A stretch of 64,000 nt of DNA, taken from Labia minor. Taxonomy: Eukaryota; Arthropoda; Insecta; Dermaptera; Spongiphoridae. The stretch spans positions 74,144,767-74,208,766 of the forward strand of contig OY720346.1 of NCBI GenBank assembly GCA_963082975.1. Reading direction: 5' to 3'. The position numbers and the translations under genes are program-made. The notes under the pieces were generated by a model, which saw nothing but the letters and a program-made list of their open reading frames with translations, had not been told where the DNA came from and did not search any database. Below are positions 20,501-34,325 of the stretch, one piece after another (within the stretch, counting starts at the first letter, position 1; each line of letters begins with the position of its first letter).

Positions 20501-22893
20501 AATTATTATCCAAAGACGAATGGGTAATCGTCCGAGACTAGCCCATGAAAAATAAAAGAACAGTAGGGTAAGTTTACCGGTATCTAGTGCCGAGTAAGTG
20601 TTACAACTTGATAATAATGATGATAATAATAATAATAATAATAGGTCTCCTGAATCGTAATTTTTCCAACAAAATAGTATATTATTAAGGTGTAATAAAT
20701 ATTATCTAGATAATATAATAATAGAAATGAAACCCAATTAATAACTGGGTTATTATATTTTAAATTTATTTTCATTCTGTCTTGTTTTTTTTTTATAATA
20801 AAAGCAAATCCCAACTCAAGTATACATTGTTTGGGCTGTGATTTTAATTTTAAATATTTTTTTTTCTCTATCTTTTCCTCTTCCCCCTCCTTTCGTTGAC
20901 CCTGTAAATTCTAAAATCCCTTGAATAATTCTTGACCCATGAATAATTCGGATCAAATAAGAAGGGCTTTATGAAGATGGGATGGATAGGTAGAACTGGA
21001 GAGTAAGGGCGGGGGGAGGTTTTGGATGCACCCTGAAATAAATAGGGGCGGGTCCCCTTGTCGTTTTCAGTTTAGTTTAAACAAAGGAAACAAAGAAAAG
21101 CACACACGACAGACAGAAAACAAGTGAAGCGAATTTTCATTTTTATTATAAAATGAAACGAAAAAGGTGTGAAACGGTTGGCGATTTATAATAACAGTGA
21201 TCTCTCTTCCCCCTCCCTCTCTATATTATTCGGTCACTGGAATTATTTCTAAAGATTAACTACCCTCACCTTAACATCAAACCAAAATAAACAAAAAGAT
21301 TAGACTTTATAAAATCCACCATTTTAAGAATCGTTCTCATCAATTCATTTGAAAAAAAAAATTTGTTTTTAAAAACTGTTAAATATATACAAATATTGAC
21401 AAATAAAGATTTAACCATATGGTAATATTTATTTTAGAAAAACACAATTTTTTAAAATTATTATTTATTGAATTCAGAAAAATGTAGCTTTTATTTTCAT
21501 TTTATATTAAAACCATTAATTTTCTATAAATAGTACAAGTATCTCTTCTATTTTTTTATAACGTTTTAATCAACTTCGTTTTATGTCTGTCTGTCTGTTC
21601 GCTCTTTTGTTACATTCTTAGAAATAAGTATATTACAGTGAAAAATAAAAAAAAAATTAATTTCTTAGCTCTTTAATTTGCTATTTTATAAACCTGTTAG
21701 TATTTTTACAAATTAAATTTTTAGTTATTGTTTTCTTTTCAAAATTATCATGGGGGGCTATAATAGGAAAGATGCTAAAAAGAGACGATTTCGTTTGTTT
21801 TTTTTTATTGCTCTTCACCATGGGGTAATTATCAACTTACACAAAAATATTTTGGGGTAATGATTAAAAAAATTCCCCGACCGCTGGTGTATGTGATTAA
21901 TAAAATTTTTATTATTACCAAAATTTGACTTGATGATTCATATAAATAAATAAAACTAAATGGGCCCAACGTTTTTAGTTAAATATGAATATTTTTTTAT
22001 ATTTATATTATTTTTAATTTTGATTCAGATTTATTATTATTTATGAAAAAAAAATATTGATGCGAGAGAGTGACTACTTAAAGATTGATTGGATCTTAAT
22101 AAACATAAAAACTATTCAGCAAAGTATATAAATAAAAATCGACAAATTTTTCAATTCAACGAGTACAGAATTTTGTTTTGAATCATTTATAAATAAACAT
22201 TTGAAAAAATATTTAAAACAATGTTTAAAGGTGTGTAATCAGTATGACACATATTTATTTATCATAATATAATACTCTATTTTATAGAACAGGCCAAGAA
22301 TTAAATTATAGTTATATTTTTATTCTTGTTTGTGTTGCTATTTGTAATTTAATTTATTAATAAATTTATTATGTACTCTCACAATATAATAATTTTGATT
22401 TTAATTAATACTTTCTTTGTTTGTTTTTTGTATTTGTGTAAAAAAAAAAATGAAATAAAATATAAAAATAAAATTTAAATATAATATTATATATATTTTA
22501 TTTATTTATGGTTAATGAAGTCGAAATGGCTCGAAATGCAAATAAGTAACTAGTCATTATTTTATGTAGAAACGTCGACATTTTCTTCTTCATTTGTTGA
22601 ATGCATCTACCACGAATAATAGATATGCAAAACATTAAAAATAATTATGAAGCAGTTAAATTAATGCAAAATTTCATCATAGAGAGAGACATAATTCATG
22701 CATCATGTTTATTGGTAGCTGCGATTTTAATATTAATGTTAATAGAAACAATACAATAAAGTAAAATTAATAATAAAAATTTTAAAATAAAAAAAAACCT
22801 GTTCTTCATTTTCCAACAATTTGAATTCAAATTTATTTAATAGAGTTGTAGTTGTTTCAATATGAAGACGAATTTGTTTTTTTTTTTTTTTTT
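20500..22893. other. dead ringer intron with complex islands and repeat D remnants
   Basis: Intronic on the minus strand. A complex island lies at 20860-21260, with GGGGCGGGTCCCC-type G-rich pieces and TTTAAACAAAGGAAAC. A repeat D remnant with TATGTCTGTCTGTCTG lies at 21560-21620. A second island at 22510-22730 contains an ATGCAAAT octamer at about 22536. No exon is recognised; the short frames here lack splice context. Confidence 0.35.
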
Positions 22894-22901
22894 GTAATAA
22901 T

Positions 22902-23169
22902 TAATGGTGTATTGGGAGGGGAACGCGGGGAAACGACGTTCCCTTACCTTTTTTCAGAACCGGAACTCGTTCCAGTACTTTTTCATGTCCCGACAACTCC
23001 CATTTAAATCTACTATTAGAATTTCTTTTTTTTTGTGTTCGTTAATATTTTGTATAGTAAGAATAAGAAAAAATAAAAACGTATATGGAAAACATACTTT
23101 GCTGATATTAGGACTTTTTTTGCTCCCACTATGCGTTCCCTTACTTCTTATTTTACCAATCCATCACTG
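22902..23169 (+). mobile_element. hAT-like non-autonomous element, copy 1
   Basis: It is flanked by a perfect 8-bp duplication GTAATAAT (22894-22901 and 23170-23177). It starts GGTGTATTGGGAGGGG after a degraded first few bases and ends CAATCCATCACTG, so the termini are inverted (CAGTGGTGTATTGG type). An inverted second copy is at 37832-38068. The 8-bp duplication and CAGTG ends fit the hAT superfamily. Reading frames inside are spurious. Confidence 0.75.
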
Positions 23170-23368
23170 GTAATAATATATATTAGGAATATATAATCAT
23201 AAAAAAAAATGTAAAGAAGAATGTTTTGAAAATTTTCAAACATAATTTTTGTAGTTTTTTTTTTTTTTAATAATTGTATATGAATGTATTTAAGTGTTGG
23301 AGAAGGGAAAGAGAGAAGAGGGATGGTCGATAATAGTTATTAGTTGATTAAGTGATTTTTCAATTGAC

Positions 23369-23500
23369 CTGTTTAATTTTGGCAATTGTGTCTGGATTAA
23401 GGGACGAAGGGGATGGCTGCGTGGGGATTCGTAAAACGTTCTCCACGCTGTCTTCCTCGTCCTGGAGATCAGGCTCGCTCAAGTCTTCGTCGTTGTTAGA
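23369..23500 (-). CDS. dri: dead ringer/retained, upstream acidic exon
   Basis: A 132-bp minus-strand exon of 44 codons, phase 0 at both ends: acceptor tttgtttcag|TCT and donor AAACAG|gtcaat. It encodes SNNDEDLSEPDLQDEEDSVE followed by NVLRIPTQPSPSS and ends DTIAKIKQ. Acidic and Ser/Pro-rich sequence is expected in the region N-terminal to the ARID domain. It reads in frame into the exon at 18482, across a 4.9-kb intron. GC-rich codon use contrasts sharply with the AT-rich surroundings and the receptor genes. The assignment depends on the neighbouring ARID exon, since this segment alone is not diagnostic. Earlier exons are not recognised to the right. Confidence 0.75.
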
Positions 23501-23746
23501 CTGAAACAAAAGAGAATTATGTTAGTTAAACATAAAACATACATTCATTGATTCTTAATTCGTAAAAAAGAAAAATAATTAATCAATTATGCTTTTCTAA
23601 CATAAATCGAATTAAAAAAAAATCTGGAGTGTCTCCAATCGACCACTTCGCAAATTTGAATTGGATTAATTAAATTAACACATATATTATATTTAAATTA
23701 AATTTACTCAATTAAATTATAAATTAAAATTAATAAATAATATTTA

Positions 23747-23829
23747 TTAAATAAAGCAGCGCGAGTTTGGCTCTTTGTTGATGACAACCACGTCACGTGT
23801 TGGCGCGTGATTGGCCGTCAACGTGTTAA
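23747..23829 (+). repeat. TTAA-bounded short repeat, inverted third copy
   Basis: The complement of the GR3/GR4 intronic repeat (GGCTCTTTGTTGATGA, GGCGCGTGATTGGC, CAACGTG). Similarity continues past the right TTAA through TACTTTCAGTGATTC to AATTCTATATATAGCAG, as in the GR introns, so the repeat unit is larger than the TTAA-bounded part. Confidence 0.55.
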
Positions 23830-26800
23830 AAAATTTAAAAAATTAATTCCGGTACTTTCAGTGATTCAATCAAGCTGGAATTCTATATATAGCAGTTTTA
23901 TACAATTTTGAATCATGTGTAAAACTATCAACATATATCTTTATTTTTACAGTGAGTTTAGAGGGAAAAAATGAAAACATAGTAAGTAATGAAAAAACAC
24001 AAATTTTGAATAATGCCCTTGTACCAAAATTTTATTATTCTAGCGAGATAGTAATGAAAAGAAAATGAAATGAAACGAAAAGAAAAGAACACCATTAAAT
24101 CCTTAAATACTCGAATTGTATTATTAATTTTAAATGAATAAAAAGTACATTTCTTTTAATTAATTCCTCAATTATAATCAAACAAAAGTATAATAATATA
24201 AAAGTAACACTAAAGAAGAGACATTTAGTAATAAAGTACAGGCTTTTTCTAGTTATTTCATAAATACAATCTATTTATTAAAGTACAAACTTGATTGTAA
24301 TAGTAGAAATAAGATTATAGAATTTATGATATATATATAAAAGAAAAAATAATATATACTAATATTAAAAATAATTTCTACAGAAAGTAATAAATAAATG
24401 AAAATTGAAATTTAATTGAAAATAAATTTATAATTATTAAAAATTAATAATTATTTTATTAGAATGTTTGGAAAGGTGTTTTAAAGCAGACCTTTATGCA
24501 ATTGAGAGGCTTCATGATAAGGAAATGAATGATTAGAAATATCAACTAATTGAATCACATAGTATTAAATTATATTTTATTGAATTATCTAAAATCAAAT
24601 TATAGTTTAAAATCGATTCAATAGTCAAATGTGATATAAATAAACCAAAGGACAATGCATTTTGATGACTTCATATATTTGAATTTGGTTCAATTAATTA
24701 ATTAATCGGAATGTTATCCAAAGTTCCTATCCAAATTGATATGAATAATAAATAACATTCAAAACATTAAAAATATTATTATTATTATTATTATTATGAT
24801 TTCTAGAAATTATTAAAAGGAAATCGCCAATTATTTAAATGTCTCTTATTTAATTAAATCGAAATATCAATTTAATAATATCAATCGAATATCATTCAAA
24901 TAACGATTTTAACAGTGAAAGGAAGGATTTCTTCTTTTTACATATTATATATATATAATTAATTTCAATAAATTGATAAATTATCTATATAATTACAAAA
25001 TGATTAAAGGTAGTTAGAATATCCAATGTTTGACATCAGTATTAATTTAAATATATTTTCTTCATATAATTAAGCAATGGAAATATATTTTTCTTGAAAT
25101 ACAAATTCCTTTAAAAAAATCTAATCCAAATACTGACCTTGATGTTATGTTGCAAAATTTAATAAAAACAAAAAAAAAAACAAAATAAGAAAATAACAAA
25201 AAGAAATAATTTTGAAATGAACTATGTTGTTTTGTTTTTTTATTTTAATCATTATTTTAAGTGACTTATTTTCTTTTGTTGAGGTGAAAAATATCAAAAA
25301 CAGATAATGATGGCCATAGGCGAGGAATATGGGAGAAGGAATCTACTATATTGCCTATTTAGGAGAGTTGAGTTAGTCGGTGGCCCCTCCAGGCATTAAC
25401 TTCTCGCCGCGTAACACCGGCAGCCCCTCACGCACACCACACAAAAAAAAATAATAAAAAAAAAATAATTTAAGAATGAGAGAGAGAGAGAGAGAGATCG
25501 AAAGGGGGAGGAGGAGGAGAAGGGTTAAATAAAAAAAATAGGATATAAAACGATCAACTCCAAATCAAACTCAGTTATATAATAGGAATTTTATAGAATC
25601 GCATAATTTTTTTTTTTTAAATAATGAAAATAATTAATCAAAATTTACCCTTCTTGTTCTATCATAAAAAGAAACAAAAAAAGAAAAAGAAAAAGATTTA
25701 TTCTTTTTTTAACATTTAACGAGCATTCAAGTCTCCAATATTAATTTTCTTTGAATAAATATAATTCGTGTGTATACACCACAATTCTATCAATTTATTT
25801 AAATTATCCATTTAAATTTTGAATCAGCATCAAATTGAGAAGTAAATCTATAAACAATCATTAAAATTCATTTTAATTATACATTTAAAATGGAAAAATT
25901 AAAATATTAATAATTATATTATGTATTTTAGATTTACTTATAAGTTAATTATTTATTAATTATAGATTGTTGTTTTTTTATTTTTGATTTTTTTTTTCAT
26001 TTTATTTAATCATATCCGATGACAAATTTTTATCTTATTTGATGGAAATTCTTTGAAATGAAAAAAAAAAAACAAAAAACAAGCAAAAGGATATTCTTAT
26101 GAAACAAACGTTTCTTTTGTTATGATTAGTCAACTTTATAAGATTAGGGATGATATTAAATAAAAACGCCATTAAAATGAGTTGAGACAATTCTTTGAAA
26201 TATGAGCTAATAAAAACTAATTAGCTGACTGGAATCTATATGATGTGATGATTTTTTTTTTTTTTTTTGATATATATATATATAATTATATAAATAATTA
26301 ACTGCTAGATAATGATAGAATAATAAAAATCCAGAGGCATTTGAGAAATGTGTGTCTGGGTTGTGGGGAATTCGGTAGCTGATCGTTTTTGATAGGCACT
26401 TTGATCGCCGTGGGGCCCCCCAGTAAGACCAGGAGCGCATGGAGCACGAACACAGAGCCAGTGAAGCCCTTAGGCTGTCACGGACTGGGATACGGCTAGT
26501 TAGTGTTATAAAACTTATGAAAACCCGAATTGAAATGTCTTGAGGCCGCCGGACTGAATTAAGTGTTATTAGAGTAGAGTAGGACGTAAAAACAAAGATC
26601 AGCCGGTCCCGACGAATTTATTTATTTATAAATTCTATATTGATACCAAAAAAAGAGAGAGATAGAATGGGGGAGAGGGGAGGGAGAGAGAGAGAGAGAA
26701 AAAGACAAAAAATATAAGAGAGAGAGAGAGAAAACAGAATAATTTATTAAGTATATAAATGGGAATATTACATGTAACATCAGACAAGTTTCAGAATGTA

Positions 26801-27607
26801 AAATCTCTTTTCTATTTTTTTTTTTTTTTATTTTTTTTATTATTAAATCTCTTAATGATGTACGTGGAAATAATCTCACTGATATCAAAAACAAGAGTTA
26901 TATTTATTAATCATCATTGGTTAATGAAGAAATAACCATCGAAACATCAACGGATGAGAATTTATTTTTATGTTGGCGTGGAATCAGTAAATTAGCATTT
27001 AATTAGTAGAAAGAACGATGTGCTGGTAGGATTAAAGGTGGGGGGGGGGGGTAGGAAGACTTATATTTATGGAGGGAGGTAATGTTGACTTTACGAAAGG
27101 TGTGTCGCATTAATCAATTCATTGGAATGGATATCCAATCAGAAAAATAAACATCACAGAGGTTCCAGTTTTTTTTTTTCATCGATACTTGTTTAGGATT
27201 TCTAAATGTTTAAGCCTTTTCGTTATTAAGTGAATAAGTATACATTTAGAAATGTTTAATAATGTGAAGAGTTAAGGTGAATGATAAGGCCACATCCCCT
27301 CTCCCCCCCCCATTCATCACCAACAGTTATTTTAACAGTTCTTAATTTGAGAAACACATTCCATCATTTTTCATTACACAAGACTTTCCTCTTAGAAAAG
27401 AGTAAATTAAACAATTCATATTACCTTATAATTCTACTTTTATCAAATTAATTTAGTTATCAGTTTAAAGATAATTAAAATATATCATCTTTAAAATGAA
27501 TAAAATATATTTTTAATCAATAACCAATTGAGAACAAATTAAAAATTCATTTTTTGAATTTTTAAACTAAAGATCAATTTGTAATTTGGGTAATTGTTCA
27601 GTCTAAC
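23830..27607. other. AT-rich non-coding stretch with islands at 25.3-25.6 and 26.3-26.6 kb
   Basis: Probably a dead ringer intron or its 5' flank. The island at 25290-25440 includes GGTGGCCCCTCCAGG and TTCTCGCCGCG and is followed by a GA microsatellite at about 25479-25500. The island at 26315-26615 includes GCCGTGGGGCCCCCCAG and AGGCCGCCGG. GA-rich microsatellite lies at 26650-26735. No exon is supported. Confidence 0.35.
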
Positions 27608-28077
27608 CGATGTATAATGGATTTTGATAAAACTTTACCAATGGATTCCTTTTTTCATTCCAAACAAACTTTCGTTAAGCAGTATTTGGCGGTCGCTTCT
27701 AGTTTATGAGATAAAAATTATTAAAGTTTGCATATATGTAAATTCATTGATATTCTATTTAGCTACCATGATTTATTATTTGACCACCAGAGGGCTCAAC
27801 CAATTTTTGTTGTTTTTTATAAATTCGGTTCGGTTATAAGAAAATTTAAAAAATAATTATTTAAATAATTTTCTCTAGTGAATAAGTGAATAATTAGTGA
27901 ATTAGTCAATAAAACATTATTAAATGGCTGCTCATTCATAACTAGTTTATCTGTCAAACTTTAATAATTTTTATCTCGTAAACTAGAAGCGACCGTCACA
28001 TACTGCTTAAGGAAAGTTTGTATGGAATTAAAAAAGGAATCCACTGGTAAAGGTTTATTCAAATCCATTATACATCG
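27608..28077. repeat. Foldback family F copy
   Basis: The outer ends CGATGTATAATGG and CCATTATACATCG are exact complements. Both arms carry the family core (CTTTACCAATGGATTCC, GGTCGCTTCTAGTTTATGAG and complements). The core matches the other F copies but the outermost bases differ from them. No coding capacity. Confidence 0.8.
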
Positions 28078-31000
28078 CTTATACTTCACAATTACAGATA
28101 TTTGTTGTATATCTTTAAGATTTTAACTAAAGGATTCAAACAACCTAACATAAAGAACAAGAGAAATTCTTTAGATAATCAATCGATTTCCAAGGTAATT
28201 GTTTAGCAACATCCTGTTTTTTATTTGATTTTTTTTTCTTTCCAAAATATATAATGATAAAGGTTGGCATTGATATCTGATCTTGTCCCAAAGAATTTTT
28301 TGATCGGCACGAGTCGTCATTGAAAATTAATTTTTCACTTTGTATAAATTCCAGGGTGATATGTCAGGTCATTTATCATATTGGATTGGGAGGGTGGCTG
28401 GCGCCTGTCCGTCCCCTGCTGAGGGTCGGGGTTCGTGGGAGCAAAGTCGAGAAGCCTTTTGGACTATACAGTGTCCCATTCAAACTCAGTCAATGTCACA
28501 AGAAATAATAATTAACCTATGCGTGGACAATTAAGAAATAGTCGGGAGGGTTTTGTTTTTGTTTTTTTTTTTTGTTTTTTAATAAAATCGATTTTGAAAA
28601 TTAATATTTAAGATTTAATTAATATTAACTATTTAATAAAAAAATAAAAAAAATTAAAATAAAATGGAAAGTGTTTTTTTTTCCTCTTTATCTATCATTA
28701 GAATATAATTATTTATTTATTTCTTATATATATATAATAAAATAAAAAAAAGTATAAAATAAAAAATAAAAAAATATTAAAAACGTTTTTGAACAACTCA
28801 ACAGGTTCTAATAGATCTTTATTTATATTTGATTTTTCTCAGATAAAAGAGTTGCCCTATTATTATCGGGGTATAAAAAACAAAAAAATGTTTATAATTA
28901 TATGTTATTTTTTGGGGGAGGATTTATATTTCGTTGAGTTGGGCTTGAAGGGTAGTAGGTGGATTGGCGAATTGCAAAAGAGGAGTGAGTGAGTAGTCCA
29001 AGAGTGTTCTTCAGATGCCCAGCCCACTGAAGAGCGTCACAGCTTGCGGCTGGGTCACTGAACCCCTCTCCTCTCTATCTCTCTCTTTCAAATACACACA
29101 TACATATTAACCGTCGATTAATTCAAATTATTTCTCCGAAACGGGCTAGAATTATTTTTTAAAGAAAAAAAAAAGATTAAAAAAAAAGAAATAAAATAAA
29201 AATACATCAGATGAAAAATATCATTTCAAAAGGCACCTGACTCTCGATAGTATCTTTTATCTCTTTCTTAAATATAGAAACATTTATCGAAACGAGAAAG
29301 TCTCAAGTTAAACGTTTCAGACAGGGGATAAAAAAAATCAATAATAATAACTAAATAAATTTATAAAAAAAAAAGATTTAAAACAAAACAAGTATAAAAT
29401 AAAATACAATTACGTCTCTAAAAGAAATCTTTTGATATATGTATATATCTTTCAATAGAAAAAAATTAATTTTCTAGAGACTTCAATGCGTGAGTGATCT
29501 TTTTGAAAGAGACTTTAACGATATAAAATGAAAAATTCGTTTATCTATTATTTCCATTATCATGTTATTATCTATCGACAAATCAACATTCTTCTTTATA
29601 AGGAATTGTTTTTGTTTTTGTTTTTTGCTCCATCAGGTTATATAATTAAATTGTTAGATTTTTTATTAAAAAAAGAATACGAATGAAAATTATGAAGAAA
29701 ATCAACCCTAAAATAATGAATTGTTTTTTTTTTAAAGTAATGTTGTTAAAATAATAAATTTTATTATATTATTATAATATTTAATAAATATTATTATTTA
29801 GATTATTATAATTAATCTTTGAAATCTATCCAGAAATATATATATATGTATATATATATATAATGAATATTGATCAAATAATGTCAATAAATAATAGTCA
29901 TCAATTGTAAAGGAAGAAATGAATTTTTAAAAGAATTTTCCCTGATCGAACATTTTTGTTGAGTTGTTTAACATGATGATGATAATTAATCTCATGATGA
30001 TGAAGATCAAAGTAAATAGAAACTTGGAATTATATACATTTTATGTCTCGTTTCCTGGTTTCAAATTTAAATAAAAAATTAATGTTTCTTATTTAAAAAT
30101 GATTTTCCATTTAAATTTGATAAAATTTCTAAAATATATATTCATATATTGTGTAATATTATTTTTTTAATAAAATAACATAATGTATAATTATCTGTAA
30201 TTGTTTTTCATACTAAAAATATTAGTAAAACTTTGCATATATATATATATATATATATATTTCAATATCACTCTTGCTATATTTCTATTATATTTATAAA
30301 TATATAATATCTAAGTATATAAAACGACCTCGTATTGTTAGTCACATCTGTTCTAATAATACAAGAAATTTGATTATCTTCTTAATTTGACATATGGCAT
30401 ATAGATGACTAGTTTTTTCTTTTTATTATTATTCTTATTATTCTTATGATATTTTTTGCCAATGGATTCAAATTAAGATTAATTTTTTGAATAATAGCAT
30501 CAATCTATGCGTGTTTTTAATTTTTATTTTATACATGTATCAAGTTTGTAACGTTTCGTTTGTAAAATATGCATTGGAGTTTTTTTTTGTAAAATTTAAG
30601 GGAGAAAAATAAAAAATAAAAAAATAATTTTTTCTTAAAAACATGTAATTATCTATGAGTATATCTAAAATCAACAATATTATAAGATATATCGAATTTA
30701 TCAGCCTTGGAACTTGTTTATAAACCAATTAAGTAACTACATATATATTATTTATTTTTTATTTTTTTTTTTTTTTTAAATAAAATAAAATATATATAAA
30801 AAAAATATATAGCTATAATAGACAAAGGTAGAATTAATAATTAATTATTTGATAGATAATTAAAAATATTTTTAATTTAATTTTTTTGTTTTTTTTTTAG
30901 AAAGATAAAATAGATTAAATAATAAATAACCATTAAAGTATATTTAAAATATTCAAATTAGAATAAAATTTAATATAATTTAGATATACTAATATTATTT

Positions 31001-31495
31001 AATTTTTTTTTATTTATTTTATTATTACTCTTGGTAAATTGATTTTTGTTTTAAAGTAATTATATGAAATTTCAAGGCAATGAAATGATCATTAAAGTAC
31101 ATTCAATGGTAATTTCAAATTTTAATTTAAATTATTTATGACAATTGGTAGTTATTTTCTATTTTGTGATTTATGCTCGTCAGTGAAAATGAAAAAAAGG
31201 TTTTTTTTTCTTTTTTAGATAATCTTCCCTATTTTCTATTAGAACCATATATTAACCTATAAAATTAGCCGGCGGAGTATGATTATTTATTAAGTGCAAT
31301 GCAACAAAACCCGTGGCCTTATTGACTTAAGGAGGTGAAACATTCATCTCCTTAAAACAAATGATTAAATAAAAGCTATTTCCCATAAGATTACATGAGA
31401 AAATTCAATATTGACAAAAGAATATTTTTTAAACATGTAAAAAATTAGAAATATATATATATATTAATCCTTATTGATTTAATAATATCGTTTTT

Positions 31496-31533
<38 letters not shown>

Positions 31534-33881
31534 TTCCTGATTAGAAGTCCTTACCACTTATAGAAACGATTTCACTTTAAAAAAAATAATAATAATTAAG
31601 TAAAAAATAATTTAATTATACTTTGTGGTAGTTTGAAAAAGATTAATATTTAAAAATGAAAAAACCACCCATTGAAAAATCAACTAATTATTTAAATTAA
31701 TTTCAATAATTATTTTGTTTTATTTTCATATCGTTTTTCTCAACTTCACTTCATGTCTGTCTTTCAAATGAAAACTAAATGCGCCCAACGTTTGTCGTTG
31801 AATCTGAAGCAATTCATCCATAAACTTTATCAGGCTTATAGAAAAATTATTTTATTCTTTTTAGTCCATGAAAAAGAAATCGTTATTTTATAAAAAAAAA
31901 ATTTTATATTCATATTTTATTTATAATTTAATATGTTGTGAATTATTTATGAAACACAAATGGAATTGAAAGTGAAACTTTTTTTTATAAATTGATGAAT
32001 AGTAATGATATTAAATTAAATTTTCATTAAATGCAAATAAATATTGACTAACATAGTTGAGTCTTGGAAGGGGTTGGTTGATTCCTGGGAATAACCCTCC
32101 TTTTTGGTGATAACGAATCGCAAGCCATATTCGTTTTTCCGCAGATTCTGTCCATCGGATCCCGTGAAAGAGATGAATGGTTCGAGTTCATTTGTTAACG
32201 CCTTTGGACGTTTATTGACACACCCAGGGGGCTAGCTACCCCATCATTAATCCCCAAAGCCTTCCAGTTAGATGATTCTTATGTTTTTTTTTTTTAATTT
32301 TTTTTTTTTTTTTTTTTTTGCAAGAATCGATTAATTCTTCCCACTTTGTAATTTGTTTTAATGAAACCAACAAACATCATTAATTATTTGTGTTGTTTTC
32401 AAAGTGAAATATTTTTACATACAAGCTGTCTTGATTTTACCAAATTAAGCACTCAACAACTTTAATTACAATACTCTCTTACAAAAAACAAAAAAAAAAC
32501 AAAAACATCCCCCTTCATCATAGTTCACAAACTTTTTGTTTCTCAATGTGCAAAAATATATGTATATGATAGAAATTATTTTAAAATAAAATACCTAAAA
32601 AGTAAATAAAAATATATATTATGGATAAAAGAAAAATAATAAAAATTATTTACTATATTTTTAAAATCAAATAATAAAAACCAATAAAATTTCAATTTAG
32701 ATTGTATAATTTAATCCATATCATATTTTTGGTTATTAATTATTTTTTGAATTATATAAATTGATTGAGAGAGAGAGAATATATATTATAAAAGAAATCA
32801 TATTTATTTCAGGTCTTGGATGAAATATAAATCCATTTAGTATTAGTTAGGAAGGACTTTTAATTTGTACGGTCCGACCCAGAAGGGGGCCCCTCATTGC
32901 TTGGTCCTCATTCGGTGTTCAGTTCGTGGAATCGCGAGTTTGCAAATTTTCGCATTAAATTGCAGTCGTGTGGTTCTTTAAGTAAAAAGAGACAGAAGAG
33001 TAGGGGGGGAGAGAAAAATGAAAAAACTTGTCTGTAAAATCGATATCAATAAAAACCGATATATAATCAATCTTAAATTGGAAATAATTATATAAAATGA
33101 TCTTTTTATATATATATATTTTGGTTATGATAGACATTTATATATATATAATATAATGAACATTTTTTTCCTTAAAGACACGCACATATTAATGCCAACT
33201 GTTGCTGGTTTTTTAAACACTCAACATGATTTAGTTAGAGCTATGAGAAGAATTAAAAAAATGTGTCTCTAATTAATAATAATATTATTTGAAATTGAAT
33301 AGTATTGAATATGGCAGATCACTATTTAAACAAGACCTTCTTATATTGCATCTGCATAGTAAAATTATTAATGTAGTAATTAAAAATAATTTATGTATGT
33401 AAACTAAAAAAAAAAAAATCATCACCTATAGTTTTTCCAATTATTTGTTTTTATTTTTATTAACACGTTTATTTTTATTTCTAACGAAATTTTTACTATA
33501 TTTTTATTTTTATTTTAAAAATCTATAAATAAATAATTCTTAAATTTGAATATTTTAATTCATTTTTATAATAATTAATAAATTTTTATAAATTATATAA
33601 GTAAAACAAAATATTTTTTAATTATTAGCTAAATTAGAGGTGTGCTCTTAAAAGTATAGGATTTGATATTGTATAAATAAATTAGAACAATATACAATAT
33701 ATTTTTACAAATTTATTCTATAGTTAATAATTTATTTTAAATTTGAATGTATTCAAAATTTTATTATAACTAACTGGAATATAGATAATAAAAATATTTT
33801 ATAACAGGAATGTATAAGATTCAAATTAATAATCATAAAAAGTAATTAATTTATTTTTTTTTATTTTATATATAGTACTTG
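28078..33881. other. AT-rich non-coding stretch with four islands
   Basis: Islands of higher complexity occur at 28255-28530 (GGTGGCTGGCGCCTGTCC), 28900-29090 (AAGAGCGTCACAGCTTGCGG), 32045-32285 (CAGATTCTGTCCATCGGATC, CCCAGGGGGCTAGC) and 32815-32965 (GGTCCGACCCAGAAGGGGGC). None shows a splice-bounded frame with a known domain. A family D remnant lies at 31733-31850. The rest is AT-rich microsatellite-like sequence. Confidence 0.35.
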
Positions 33882-34325
33882 GTTCACTGAGTCGCGGCTC
33901 GGTACTTTAAAAAAAAAATAGTAGAGCCCTTAAACGTACGTATTAATGCACTGAAAAACAAAAAATTATGGCCAGTGGATATAACATAATATAAATTTCG
34001 TAATTTGATTTCAAAAAAAATATTATTAAAATTAATATTTTTAATTTTATTTTATTTATAATATTTTGTATTTAAGGAAGCGCTGTCCGGGGTTGCCCGG
34101 TGCCATTTTTTTATTATTAAAATTCCTATTTTAAATTATTAAAAAAACTAGCAAATATGATTTTATAATTGATAGTTTTTCAAATGATTAAAATTGTATT
34201 TAAGGAAGCGGTGCCATTTATTATTATTAAAATTCCTATTTTAAATTAAGATAAAACTAATAAAGATTTTTTCCAAGCAATTTTTGCTAATACAATAAGA
34301 TATATATATATATATATATATATAG
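33882..34325 (+). repeat. Dispersed repeat family E copy
   Basis: It starts with a GTACTTGGTTCACTGAGTCG hairpin-like head, then GCCCTTAAACGTACGTATTA, TATGGCCAGTGGATATAAC and a GCTGTCCGGGGTTGCCCGG segment. It aligns with 43662-44190 throughout. Non-coding. Confidence 0.65.

Noticed and set aside
22904-23173. 89-codon plus-strand frame
   Set aside because: It coincides with a hAT-like element bounded by an 8-bp duplication; a broken copy of the same sequence is at 37832-38068.
26622-26894. 90-codon minus-strand frame
   Set aside because: It is driven by GA microsatellite and poly-T sequence giving Ser/Leu/Phe runs, with no domain.
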